From Marinilabiliaceae bacterium JC040 (GTDB lineage: Bacteria; Bacteroidota; Bacteroidia; Bacteroidales; Marinifilaceae), in the NCBI GenBank assembly GCA_022496785.1, contig SNAP01000012.1, positions 1-45,391 on the forward strand: a stretch of 45,391 nucleotides of DNA. Direction: 5' to 3'. Made by a program: the position numbers and the translations under genes. Of the stretch, positions 1 through 7,910 are shown in pieces; the first letter of the stretch is position 1; every line of letters starts with the position of its first letter. The notes below the pieces were generated by a model that saw only the letters and a program-made list of their open reading frames with translations, was not told the origin of the DNA and did no database searches.

Positions 1-869
1 AAAATGGGACATGGAATTGTTGCTGATTTATGGACAACAAGATATGATGCTATGAAATCAATAGTTTTAGCAGTTCCAAGTATGAAAGAGCAAATATCAA
101 TATCAAATTTTCTAGATGAGAAATGCAATAAGATAGATAAACTGATTGCACAAAAAGAGAAGATGATTTCTTTATTAGAAGAACGCAAGAAGATATTGAT
201 TCAAAATGCAGTGACTAAAGGATTGAATCCTGATGTTAAGATGAAAGATAGCGGTGTTGAATGGATTGAATAGATTCCTGAGGATTTGGAAATGTTTTCA
301 TTTATGTGATTTTTTAGCAGATGGAACACATTTTAGCCCAACTAGTAGCGAAAATGGAAAGTTTAAATATATTACTTCAAAAAATATTAAAGAATATGGG
401 TTTGATTTTTCTAATTTAACATATATAAATCAGACAAGTCACTCTAAAATATATAATAGGTGTCCTGTCAAGTATGGAGATATCTTGTATATTAAGGATG
501 GAGCTACAGCAGGAGTTGCTATGATAAATAATCTGAAAGAGGAGTTCTATTTGTTATCTAGTGTTGCTTTGATTATACCAAATCCAAGAATAGTTATAAT
601 ACCTAATTTAAAGAAATATCTTAATTTTAAGATGATAAAAAATAATATTCTAACTAAATGCGTTAACAAGATTAACACTAGAACTTATAGCTAATTTTAA
701 GATAATTGTTCCTCCTATTAAGACTCAGGAACAAATAGTTAACTATATCAATATATATTCTAAAGAAGTAATTAAATCTATTTTAATTCAACAATCAGAA
801 ATTAATAAACTTAAAGAATATAAATCAATTCTAATTAATGATTTTGTAACTGGAAAAGTAAAAATATAG
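1..869 (+). pseudogene. hsdS: Type I restriction-modification specificity subunit HsdS, 5'-truncated by the window and disrupted
   Basis: This is the 3' part of an HsdS DNA-recognition subunit. Frame 1 gives the end of the first target-recognition domain and the central conserved helix (PSMKEQISISNFLDEKCNKI, then GLNPDVKMKDSGVEWIE). It meets a TAG at 271-273 where homologues continue GEIPEDW; the same frame still reads IPEDLE after the stop. The second recognition domain (FLADGTHFSPTSSENGKFKY, YGDILYIKDGATAG) is in frame 2 to about 660. The C-terminal helix (LTLELIANFKIIVPP, ending in DFVTGKVKI) is in frame 3 and stops at 867-869. One nonsense codon and two frameshifts make a full-length S subunit impossible. 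The stop falls right after the central conserved region, so a half-subunit with one recognition domain could still be made; half-S dimers are known from EcoDXXI-type systems. The gene's start and hsdM presumably lie upstream. Confidence 0.85.
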
Positions 870-872
870 AGT

Positions 873-1979
873 ATGGGAAAAATGGGGCAAATGGCTTTAG
901 AAATAGATGAATGTACTCAGATTCTAAATGAATTGTTAAAAGATTTAGAAAAGCAGTGTTTACCTTCAAATAATATTTTATCTATAAGGCAATATAAACG
1001 TTTAAGGTTCCATATTAAAACATTAAAAGAGGCCTTAATATATAATTGGGATTTATGTGATTTTGTTAGAAATGAAATTCAAGATAAATATTGTAAGCAA
1101 TTAAAAGCCATTGAAGTTCATGAAGATAAGTTATATAAATATAAACTATATAGAAATTTTTATGATGAACTTTTTCAAAAATTTGAAAATCTTAATATTA
1201 GTAGAAAAATAGATATAGGAAATAATAATACTACAGAATTTTTAACTAAAAAAATTGAAAATTTAAGTAAAAATAAGAAAGATTTAGAAACTAAATTAAA
1301 TAAATCAAGTAATCAGAATAATTTATTAGTTGAACAAAGAAATGAATTAGAATTTAAGAAATTACAGATTGAAAATGAACTTCAAAAATTTAGAAATAAA
1401 TTAAAAATAAATGAAAATGAAAAGGATATTAAAGAGAATTGGCAAAATAAGATTGAAGAAACTTTTAAAACATTAAAAAGATATCTTAAACCTATAATAA
1501 GAGAAAGAAATAGATTGATATTTTTATATTGGTTATTTTTTGTGCTAATTGTAATTTCATTAATAATCATTTACGATATTGAATCATCTGTAATATGTAA
1601 ATTAAAAGAGCAATCAGAATTACCTAAATTAAAAGAATATCTTGAGATTATTTTTCCTTTACCAATAGTAGGATTATTGCTTTGGGGGTTTATTGCCCAA
1701 ATGAACAGAGCTCAACGACAACTAGTAGTACTAGCTAAAAGTATTCACAAAGTAGAATATATTCAAGGACTTTTGCTATCTATTAATAGTTTATCTCAAA
1801 CTGTTGAGGATGGAGTTTCTAGAATAAATGCAGCATTAGATAGATTAATTGAAAATCATTTAAATGATTCTGATGTAAAAAGTGAAGTAGATTTGTTAAA
1901 GGAAGAAAATAAAGATTCTTTACCTTTCAATTCTGTTTTAAAATTAATAAAAGAATGTAAAGACTTAAGTAAAAAATAA
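873..1979 (+). CDS. Coiled-coil protein with two membrane helices inside the type I R-M locus, function unknown
   Basis: I do not recognise a family for this 368-residue protein. The N-terminal ~200 residues are charged and helical, with a long coiled coil (about 125-200, rich in K, E, N and L). Two hydrophobic segments follow: about 214-235 (LFFVLIVISLIIIYDI) and about 258-276 (IIFPLPIVGLLLWGFIAQMN). The last ~95 residues form another helical domain (RQLVVLAKSIHKVEYIQGLL). It starts 3 nt after the hsdS stop and ends 28 nt before hsdR, so it is very likely cotranscribed with the R-M genes. ATG 873 is used; ATG 882 is an alternative. Codon use is extremely A/T-rich (AAA, AAT, TTA), like other cargo genes here. 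An accessory defence role, for example a membrane effector, is inference from position only. Confidence 0.75.
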   Translation: MGKMGQMALEIDECTQILNELLKDLEKQCLPSNNILSIRQYKRLRFHIKTLKEALIYNWDLCDFVRNEIQDKYCKQLKAIEVHEDKLYKYKLYRNFYDELFQKFENLNISRKIDIGNNNTTEFLTKKIENLSKNKKDLETKLNKSSNQNNLLVEQRNELEFKKLQIENELQKFRNKLKINENEKDIKENWQNKIEETFKTLKRYLKPIIRERNRLIFLYWLFFVLIVISLIIIYDIESSVICKLKEQSELPKLKEYLEIIFPLPIVGLLLWGFIAQMNRAQRQLVVLAKSIHKVEYIQGLLLSINSLSQTVEDGVSRINAALDRLIENHLNDSDVKSEVDLLKEENKDSLPFNSVLKLIKECKDLSKK

Positions 1980-2007
1980 AGACTAACAAAATAATACTAA
2001 ACTAAAT

Positions 2008-5000
2008 ATGACAAGCCAAACCAACGAACAAGCATTAGAATCTTCAATTGAAAAAGTTTTGTGTGGAACTTGTAGAGAAGAGATTTCAATAAATGATTTA
2101 GATTCTGTTTCTGAGCCACAAGAAGGCTATTCATGTGGTAAGGGATATTATATGGGAAATCCTAAAGATTTTAATAAAAAGTTTGCTTTAGATATTAAAC
2201 AATTTTGGGCATTTCTTGAAGATTCTCAAAGCGAGGAATTGGAACGTTTAAAAAGACATCCTGATTGGAAATTGAAAATTATTGAACGTTTCGATCGTAT
2301 GATTAAGAAATATGGAATTCTTTATATCTTACGTAATGGTTTGCGTCTTGATGATGCTCATTTTACTTTATTTTATGAGTATCCTACTCAAGTAAGTGCT
2401 AAGGCTACTAAAGAGAATTTTAAAAAGAATAGATTTTCTATTACTAGACAATTGGCTTATTCTTTAGATAATCCTAGGGAAGAAATTGATATGGGAATTT
2501 TTATTAATGGAATTCCTATTATTACTATGGAACTTAAGAATCATTGGACAGGGCAGAATGCTAGAGTTCATGCTCAAAATCAATATAGAAATGAAAGAGA
2601 TTTTAAACAGCCTCTTTTGAATTTTGCTCGCTGTATTGTGCATTTTGCTGTTGATACTGATGAGGTTTATATGACTACTAAATTAGCTGGTAAGAATACT
2701 TTCTTTTTGCCTTTTAATAAGGGTAATGATAATGGTAAGGGTAATCCTCCTAATTTGTATGGGCATAAGTCTGATTATTTATGGAAAGAAGTTTTTTCAC
2801 CAGATAGTATTGCAAATATTGTCCAGCATTTTGTTCTTTTAGATGGAGAAAGTAAGAATAAATTGAATTCACGAACTTTGTTTTTCCCTAGATATCATCA
2901 GATGGATGTTGTAAGAGGTATTATTAATCATGCTAAAACAAATGGAGTAGGTTATAAGTATTTAATTCAACATTCTGCTGGTTCAGGTAAGTCGAATTCT
3001 ATTACTTGGGCTGCTTTGCAATTGATTGATGTTTATCCAGAAAATAATGATGTGTATGGCTTTAGAGCTGTTGATAAACCTTTATTCGATTCTGTGATTG
3101 TTGTTACAGATAGACGTTTGTTAGATACTCAAATTCGTGATAATATTAAACAATTTTCTGTTGTTAAAAATATTGTTGCTCATGCTGAGTCTTCAAGGGA
3201 ATTAAGAAAGAATCTTGAAGAGGGTAAAAGAATTATTATTACTACAATTCAGAAGTTCCCTTTTATTGTTGACGGTATTGCAGATTTAAGTGATAAGTGT
3301 TTTGCTGTTATTATTGATGAGGCTCATAGTTCTCAATCTGGTTCTGCTCACGATAATATGAATAGAGCTATGGGGCAGACAGAGACTAACGATGATGTGG
3401 ATGCTCAAGATAAAATTATTCATGCTATGGAGAGTAGAAAAATGAGAGGAAATGCTTCTTATTTGGCTTTTACTGCTACTCCTAAGAATAATACTCTAGA
3501 GAAATTTGGTCTTAAACAAGATGATGGATCTTTTAAACCTTTCCATCTTTATTCTATGAAACAGGCTATTGAAGAAGGTTTTATTCTTGATGTATTATCT
3601 AACTATACAACATATAAGAGCTATTATGAAATTGAAAAATCAATAGAAGAAAATCCTCTTTTCGATACTTCAAAGGCTCAGAAACGATTAAAAGCTTTTG
3701 TGGAACAGGATAGACAAACGATTCAAACTAAGGCAGAGATTATTGTAGATCATTTTATTTCTAAGGTCGTAAATACTAAGAAATTGAAAGCCAAAGCAAA
3801 GGGAATGGTGGTTACTCAAAGTATACAGTCTGCTATAAGGTATTATAAGTCGATAAATAGAATTTTAAATGATAAGGGTAATCCGTTTAAAATTGCTATT
3901 GCTTTTTCAGGTTCTAAATGTGTTGATGGAATTGAATATACTGAGTCGGAAATGAATGGTTTTCCTGAAAAGAGTACTAGAGATAAATTTGATAACGACG
4001 AGTATCGATTGTTGGTGGTTGCTAATAAATATCTAACTGGTTTCGACCAACCAAAACTATCTGTTATGTATGTTGATAAGCGTTTACAAGGAGTTATGGC
4101 AGTTCAGGCTCTTTCTCGTTTGAATCGTTCGGCAGATAAACTTGGAAAGAAAACAGAGGATCTTTTTATTCTCGATTTCTTTAACTCTACAGATGAAATT
4201 AAAAAGTCGTTCGATCCTTTTTATACATCTACTTCTTTAAGTAGAGAGACTGATGTGAATGTTCTTCATGAATTAAAGGATTCTTTAGATGAAGTTGGCG
4301 TTTATGAATGGTCGGAAGTAGAGGATTTTAATGAAAAGTATTTTAATTCTGTAGAAGCAAGTCTTTTAAGTCCAATAATAGATTTAGCAGCAGAGAGATT
4401 TAATAGTGAATTGGATTTTGAAGATGATGAAAAAGCTGATTTTAAGATTAAAGCTAAGCAATTTGTTAAGATTTATGGACAAATGGCCTCTATTATGCCT
4501 TTCGAAATTATTAATTGGGAGAAATTGTTTTGGTTTTTGAAATTCTTAATTCCTAAATTAATTATTATAGACCCAGATAAGAATAAGTTTGATGAATTAC
4601 TAGATTCGGTGGATTTGTCTACTTATGGATTAGAGAGAACAAAACTTAATGAAACAATTCAATTAGATGAATCTTCAAGTGGATTAGAACCTCAAAATCC
4701 TAATCCACGAGGAGTTCATGCAGGAGATGAAGAAAAAGATCCTTTAGAGGAAATTATAAAAACTTTTAATGAGCGTTGGTTTCAAGGTTGGGATGCTACT
4801 CCAGAAGAACAACGTATGAAATTTATAAATCTTAGTAAGAGTATTGAAGAACATCCTGACTTTAAAACTAAATATATGGATAATCCTGATGAAGAAAATT
4901 GCGATTTGGCGTTTTCTAAGATTCTAAATGAGGTTATGAGTAAGCAAAGACGTTTTGAGTATGAATTGTTTAAAAAGTTTTCTCAGGATGAGGCGTTTAA

Positions 5001-5055
5001 ACTTGCTTTTTCTGATACTATGAAACGTATGGTTAGTGGAGGAAAGGAATATTAA
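2008..5055 (+). CDS. hsdR: Type I restriction endonuclease R subunit (HsdR)
   Basis: HsdR is the ATP-dependent DNA translocase and nuclease of a type I R-M complex (R2M2S); it cuts unmethylated DNA far from the recognition site. The 1015-residue protein is full length. It shows the PD-(D/E)xK nuclease site D161...E175-L-K177 (MGIFINGIPIITMELK), Walker A SAGSGKS at about 323-329, DEAH at 437-440, the SF2 motif LAFTATPKNN, and late helicase motifs ANKYLTGFDQPKLSVMYVDK and QALSRLNRS. The C-terminal ~200 residues are helical, as in EcoR124-type HsdR. No defect is visible, so cleavage would depend on whether the damaged hsdS or another S subunit can supply specificity. It is the last gene of the R-M cluster; an 84-bp gap follows. 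Confidence 0.95.
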   Translation: MTSQTNEQALESSIEKVLCGTCREEISINDLDSVSEPQEGYSCGKGYYMGNPKDFNKKFALDIKQFWAFLEDSQSEELERLKRHPDWKLKIIERFDRMIKKYGILYILRNGLRLDDAHFTLFYEYPTQVSAKATKENFKKNRFSITRQLAYSLDNPREEIDMGIFINGIPIITMELKNHWTGQNARVHAQNQYRNERDFKQPLLNFARCIVHFAVDTDEVYMTTKLAGKNTFFLPFNKGNDNGKGNPPNLYGHKSDYLWKEVFSPDSIANIVQHFVLLDGESKNKLNSRTLFFPRYHQMDVVRGIINHAKTNGVGYKYLIQHSAGSGKSNSITWAALQLIDVYPENNDVYGFRAVDKPLFDSVIVVTDRRLLDTQIRDNIKQFSVVKNIVAHAESSRELRKNLEEGKRIIITTIQKFPFIVDGIADLSDKCFAVIIDEAHSSQSGSAHDNMNRAMGQTETNDDVDAQDKIIHAMESRKMRGNASYLAFTATPKNNTLEKFGLKQDDGSFKPFHLYSMKQAIEEGFILDVLSNYTTYKSYYEIEKSIEENPLFDTSKAQKRLKAFVEQDRQTIQTKAEIIVDHFISKVVNTKKLKAKAKGMVVTQSIQSAIRYYKSINRILNDKGNPFKIAIAFSGSKCVDGIEYTESEMNGFPEKSTRDKFDNDEYRLLVVANKYLTGFDQPKLSVMYVDKRLQGVMAVQALSRLNRSADKLGKKTEDLFILDFFNSTDEIKKSFDPFYTSTSLSRETDVNVLHELKDSLDEVGVYEWSEVEDFNEKYFNSVEASLLSPIIDLAAERFNSELDFEDDEKADFKIKAKQFVKIYGQMASIMPFEIINWEKLFWFLKFLIPKLIIIDPDKNKFDELLDSVDLSTYGLERTKLNETIQLDESSSGLEPQNPNPRGVHAGDEEKDPLEEIIKTFNERWFQGWDATPEEQRMKFINLSKSIEEHPDFKTKYMDNPDEENCDLAFSKILNEVMSKQRRFEYELFKKFSQDEAFKLAFSDTMKRMVSGGKEY

Positions 5056-5077
5056 AAATATTTAATAATAACGAATA

Positions 5078-5085
5078 TATATTTG
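5078..5085 (+). promoter_or_regulatory. Possible -7 promoter box (TATATTTG) for the ATPase cassette
   Basis: TATATTTG matches the Bacteroidota primary sigma -7 consensus TAnnTTTG and lies 54 bp before the first gene of the three-gene cassette. I see no TTG-type -33 box at the usual 19-20 nt upstream, so this is a weak call. Confidence 0.35.
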
Positions 5086-5139
5086 TACCTTTATATGTGG
5101 TAAGATGTTTAATGTTTTATAATTTGTTATTATAGATAT

Positions 5140-6018
5140 ATGAAGAATAATATTATTTTATTACCAAAAAAATTTAAATTTAACGCAGATCAAAATCATG
5201 ATGCTATATCTTTAATTTCTAGTATAGTACCTCCATTTGAAGATAAAATATATGTTGATTTTTCAAAACTTGATGATATAGAAAAGGGAGATTTAATTGT
5301 TTTATATGCCTTGGTGGAAAAAATTAAAGCACAAAACAGTTTAACTAGGTTTTATTTTAATAATCCTAGGGATATGTCTAATGAGGTAAAGAAAAAAGTT
5401 AATGAACCTATTTTCAATAAGGTGATATCTGAAAATTTTACTGTTGATAAAAAGTTTACTAGAGGTTTAAATTCTAGTGAACTAAACTTGAAAATATGTC
5501 CCAAAATAATTGATAGAGTTGTTAGTGAATTAAATGAAATTCATTTTCCTGAATATTATTCAATTTTTAATGAACTGCTAACTGAGTTGGTTGCCAACTC
5601 AGTGGAGCATGGTTCTCATGCTTCACAAGTAGGGTGGTGGATAACCACTAAAATTATAAATGAATCTTTGATTGAATATGCTTTTGTTGATATGGGAGGA
5701 GGTATTATTCAATCTCATAAAAATGCAGGTCTTCCTGATAATTATGTATATAGTGGTGATAGTAAAATTGTTTTAGATTCTATGTTTGGAGTTTTAATTT
5801 CTTCTACTAAATTTAAAAATAGAGGTCAAGGATTACAGCAATTAAAATACGCAGTTGTCAATGATGTTATTTCAAATTTTGTTTTAATTACAAATACAGT
5901 AACTTTGCGATATAAAAATAATGAATTTGTTGCTACGAAAAATGAAGATTTCAAAGGCACTTATTATAGTTGGACTATTGATTTAAATAATTATAAGAAA
6001 TGGAAAAGTATCAAATAA
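5140..6018 (+). CDS. GHKL-type ATPase with STAS-like N-terminal region (partner-switch kinase-like)
   Basis: This 292-residue protein has a C-terminal histidine-kinase-like (GHKL/HATPase) fold. The N box is NELLTELVANSVEHG (144-158, with E149 and N153), the G1 box is DMGGGI (184-189), and the G2 box is RGQGLQQL (228-235). A final GTYYSWTIDL strand is typical of anti-sigma-like ATPases. The N-terminal part (about 35-65, VDFSKLDDIEKGDLIVLYAL) resembles a STAS domain. There is no dimerisation/phospho-acceptor histidine region, so it is not a classical sensor kinase. It overlaps the next gene, a DUF4325 STAS-like protein, by 19 nt. By analogy with SpoIIAB/SpoIIAA and RsbW/RsbV partner switching it may bind or phosphorylate that neighbour; this is inference. 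The location beside type I R-M genes suggests a defence role. Confidence 0.8.
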   Translation: MKNNIILLPKKFKFNADQNHDAISLISSIVPPFEDKIYVDFSKLDDIEKGDLIVLYALVEKIKAQNSLTRFYFNNPRDMSNEVKKKVNEPIFNKVISENFTVDKKFTRGLNSSELNLKICPKIIDRVVSELNEIHFPEYYSIFNELLTELVANSVEHGSHASQVGWWITTKIINESLIEYAFVDMGGGIIQSHKNAGLPDNYVYSGDSKIVLDSMFGVLISSTKFKNRGQGLQQLKYAVVNDVISNFVLITNTVTLRYKNNEFVATKNEDFKGTYYSWTIDLNNYKKWKSIK

Positions 6019-6329
6019 ATATTGCGAAAGATTTTAGTGATACTCTTGGAGGTAGGTTTAAAAAATTAGGACCTTCTTCTGGAGAAGAATTTTATGAGGA
6101 AATACTTGAAAAAAAATTTCTTTTAGCTAAAGATAAAAAAGAGAAGCTACATGTTTATTTAGATGGTGCAAAAGGCTATGGAAGTTCTTTCCTAGATGAA
6201 TCTTTTGGAAAATTAGCAAGAGAGTATGGGGTAGATATTGTTTTGGAAACAATTGTATTTCATACTGAGAATTTTAAAAGGAATGTAAAATATATTCAGG
6301 AAATGATTTGGGATATTAATAATGATTAA
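6000..6329 (+). CDS. STAS-like protein, DUF4325 type
   Basis: A 109-residue cytoplasmic protein with the hallmark YGSSFLDESFGKLAREYG (about 60-77), characteristic of the STAS-like DUF4325 family. That family commonly sits beside GHKL ATPases, in some cases fused to them. The serine pair in GSSFLDE is where anti-sigma-antagonist STAS domains carry the phosphorylated Ser, so S62/S63 are candidates for modification by the upstream ATPase (inference). Its start lies inside the upstream gene (19-nt overlap) and its end overlaps the next gene by 8 nt, which implies translational coupling and a joint function for the three products. The family's molecular role is, as far as I know, not established. 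Confidence 0.8.
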   Translation: MEKYQINIAKDFSDTLGGRFKKLGPSSGEEFYEEILEKKFLLAKDKKEKLHVYLDGAKGYGSSFLDESFGKLAREYGVDIVLETIVFHTENFKRNVKYIQEMIWDINND

Positions 6330-6912
6330 TTCAATATATAAAATTATTAAGAAAAAAATTATACTTATAATACTAGTCTCATTATGCTTTTTATTACTTA
6401 ATATTTTTGCGAGATTTTTATTTATGCATTCTTGGTTTTCTGACTTTTCTTGTAAAAAAGAAATAGATCCGATGTCTATAATTTCTATTGTTTCTAATGG
6501 AATCATTGCTGTTATTTTAGGATGGGTGATAACAAAAAAATTAACTGAACAGAGATATGAAAAGGAATATTTAATAAGCGATCTTAAATTAATTGAAATT
6601 AACCTAACAGATTTAAAAAAGAAGTTAGAAGAAGACAAAGTAGAGATACCTATTCTTGATGAATATTTTCATAAAATTGGTAATAGTGTTGATAAATTTA
6701 TAGGAATATTTGACATTATTTCTAAACCTCCAATTAATAAAAAAGAAATAGAAGATTTGAGAAAACTTTCATTTATTATTTATGCTGAAATAACAAATAT
6801 TGATGCTTCATTCTTAGATTTAAATAGAGGTGAAAGAGCTAAATATCAAGAACTTATGGATAAGTATATTAATCTAATAAGAAGTTTGATTCTTAAAATT
6901 AATAAAGGCTAA
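6322..6912 (+). CDS. Two-helix inner-membrane protein with cytoplasmic helical domain, third gene of the ATPase/STAS cassette
   Basis: No family is recognised in this 196-residue protein. Two transmembrane helices are visible: about 9-30 (KKKIILIILVSLCFLLLNIF) and about 48-67 (MSIISIVSNGIIAVILGWVI). A short loop containing one Cys lies between them, and a ~125-residue charged, mostly helical C-terminal domain follows (SDLKLIEINLTDLKKKLEED and onward), probably cytoplasmic. The start overlaps the DUF4325 gene by 8 nt and a strong terminator follows at 6944-6975, so this gene closes a three-gene unit. In a partner-switch model this would be the membrane-bound output or sensor, analogous to membrane effectors of abortive-infection systems, but no sequence motif proves it. 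Confidence 0.7.
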   Translation: MINSIYKIIKKKIILIILVSLCFLLLNIFARFLFMHSWFSDFSCKKEIDPMSIISIVSNGIIAVILGWVITKKLTEQRYEKEYLISDLKLIEINLTDLKKKLEEDKVEIPILDEYFHKIGNSVDKFIGIFDIISKPPINKKEIEDLRKLSFIIYAEITNIDASFLDLNRGERAKYQELMDKYINLIRSLILKINKG

Positions 6913-6943
6913 AGACTCGATTCAAAAAAAATAATATATAGAG

Positions 6944-6975
6944 AAGGTTACTTATTTTTAGAGTAACCTTTTTTT
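6944..6975 (+). terminator. Rho-independent terminator after the ATPase/STAS/membrane cassette
   Basis: A perfect 9-bp stem (AAGGTTACT at 6944-6952 with AGTAACCTT at 6962-6970) and a 9-nt loop run into a T-tract. Confidence 0.85.
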
Positions 6976-7110
6976 ATTTAAATAAAAACATCTAGTTTTC
7001 ATATAAAATAATTATATTTACGCAGAAATATTGACTATTAAAAGTATTTAATATGCTTTTAAATTTGTTGTGATATTTTTTTGTTTGCTATATTAATTAG
7101 ACTCAAAATT

Positions 7111-7290
7111 ATGTGGGAATTTATAAAAGCAATTGCATATCTAGTAGGAATGATAGGTGGTTTTATATTATTATTAATATCTGAACCTTTTCGTTTATTT
7201 CTTGCGGTTGTATTAATTTTTGTATTTATAGCATATATTATCCTTTCTATTATGAATGCAATTGCAAAGTTTTTAGAAAATAATATTTAA
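7111..7290 (+). CDS. Small two-helix membrane peptide, tandem copy 1
   Basis: A 59-residue, almost entirely hydrophobic protein beginning MWEFIKAIAYLVGM, with two predicted membrane helices (about 8-27 and 30-50) separated by the conserved SEPFR turn, ending AKFLENNI. It is the first of four tandem paralogues (starts at 7111, 7296, 7483 and 7684) that share the MWEFIK start, a central SE-x-F motif and a similar end. The ATG at 7111 is chosen over the upstream in-frame TTG (7081) because all copies begin with MWEFIK. I do not recognise a family. Size and hydrophobicity would fit a type I toxin, a bacteriocin-like peptide or a small membrane regulator, but nothing distinguishes these. Confidence 0.65.
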   Translation: MWEFIKAIAYLVGMIGGFILLLISEPFRLFLAVVLIFVFIAYIILSIMNAIAKFLENNI

Positions 7291-7295
7291 ATGAT

Positions 7296-7463
7296 ATGTG
7301 GGAATTTATAAAAGCAATTCTATATCTCGGAGGATTTATTCTGGTAATTGTATTAACTATAACTTCAGAGGCTTTTCGTATGTTTGCTGGACTTGCGTTT
7401 ATATTTGTCTTAATAGCTTATGTAATCCTTTCTATAATGAATGAACTAGCGAACCGTTTTTAA
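7296..7463 (+). CDS. Small two-helix membrane peptide, tandem copy 2
   Basis: This 55-residue paralogue of the preceding gene starts 5 nt after its stop (MWEFIKAILYLGGFILVIVL, then TSEAFRMF, ending NELANRF). It is nearly identical in DNA to copy 3 over the first ~95 nt, which points to recent duplication. The leader AATAATATTTAAATGAT occurs immediately before both copy 2 and copy 3, so the duplicated unit includes the intergenic sequence. The copy 1 tail (LENNI) survives as untranslated sequence after the copy 2 stop. Two membrane helices are predicted around the SEAF turn. Function unknown. Confidence 0.6.
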   Translation: MWEFIKAILYLGGFILVIVLTITSEAFRMFAGLAFIFVLIAYVILSIMNELANRF

Positions 7464-7482
7464 AAAATAATATTTAAATGAT

Positions 7483-7650
7483 ATGTGGGAATTTATAAAA
7501 ACAATACTATATCTCGGAGGATTTATTCTGGTAATTGTATTAACTATTACTTCAGAGGCTTTTTGTATGTTTGCTGGACTAGTAGTTATTGTTTTATTCA
7601 TATTATGGATTATTGTTTCTGTTATGAAAGAAATTACAGAACGTTTTTGA
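7483..7650 (+). CDS. Small two-helix membrane peptide, tandem copy 3
   Basis: This 55-residue paralogue begins MWEFIKTILYLGGF, has the central TSEAFCMF and ends KEITERF. Its second helix (VVIVLFILWIIVSVM) has diverged from copy 2, while the first half is nearly the same DNA. The 20-nt sequence CGTTTTTGATAAGTATTGCA spanning its stop codon also occurs at the end of copy 4, so these two copies share a 3' flank. Function unknown; see copies 1, 2 and 4. Confidence 0.6.
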   Translation: MWEFIKTILYLGGFILVIVLTITSEAFCMFAGLVVIVLFILWIIVSVMKEITERF

Positions 7651-7683
7651 TAAGTATTGCAATAATATTAAAAGATAAATAAA

Positions 7684-7850
7684 ATGTGGGAATTTATAAA
7701 AGCAATATTAATACTTGGTGGATTTATATGGGAACTATACTACTGTTTACTTCAGAGTTTTTCCGTTTGATAATTGTATTTGCGTTTATTTTTTTAGTAG
7801 GATTTTATATTATCGTTTCTGTTATGGAAGAAATAGCAAACCGTTTTTGA
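7684..7850 (+). pseudogene. Small two-helix membrane peptide, tandem copy 4, frameshifted
   Basis: The fourth repeat unit starts MWEFIKAILILGGFI and then loses frame. It is 167 nt where copies 2 and 3 are 168 nt, a net 1-nt deletion near 7725-7735, and the initial frame reaches a TGA in what should be the FFR codons. After the shift, TSEFFRLIIVFAFIF and the end MEEIANRF are intact. An ATG at about 7728 would allow a 40-residue peptide with only the second helix. It is probably a decayed copy; a sequencing error is an alternative. Confidence 0.55.
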
Positions 7851-7873
7851 TAAGTATTGCACTAGTATAAAAA

Positions 7874-7906
7874 AACCAGAGATTAAAAATTAATCTCTGG
7901 TTTTTA
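7874..7906. terminator. Bidirectional terminator between the peptide array and ssrA
   Basis: A 13-bp perfect stem (AACCAGAGATTAA at 7874-7886, complement at 7890-7902) with an AAA loop. T-runs follow on the + strand (7901-7905) and, read on the - strand, an A-run becomes a 7-T tract. It can end both the peptide array and the convergent tmRNA gene. Confidence 0.85.
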
Positions 7907-7910
7907 TTAG

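Noticed and set aside
254-694. Open frame that could be taken as a separate 146-residue gene
   Set aside because: Its protein is the second recognition domain of HsdS, continuous in homology with the flanking frames, and has no start site of its own; treated as part of the hsdS pseudogene.
6213-6638. 141-residue minus-strand frame across the cassette
   Set aside because: Shadow of two well-supported overlapping + strand genes; composition is typical antisense of AT-rich coding DNA.
7040-7060. Small hairpin (AAAAGTAT with ATGCTTTT) and a TAAATTTG box before the peptide array
   Set aside because: Weak stem, poor -33 spacing (26 nt); chance matches are expected in such AT-rich DNA.
7485-7682. 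65-residue open frame within the small-peptide array
   Set aside because: It is an out-of-frame reading beginning at an internal GTG; the MWEFIK frame starting at 7483 is conserved among the copies.
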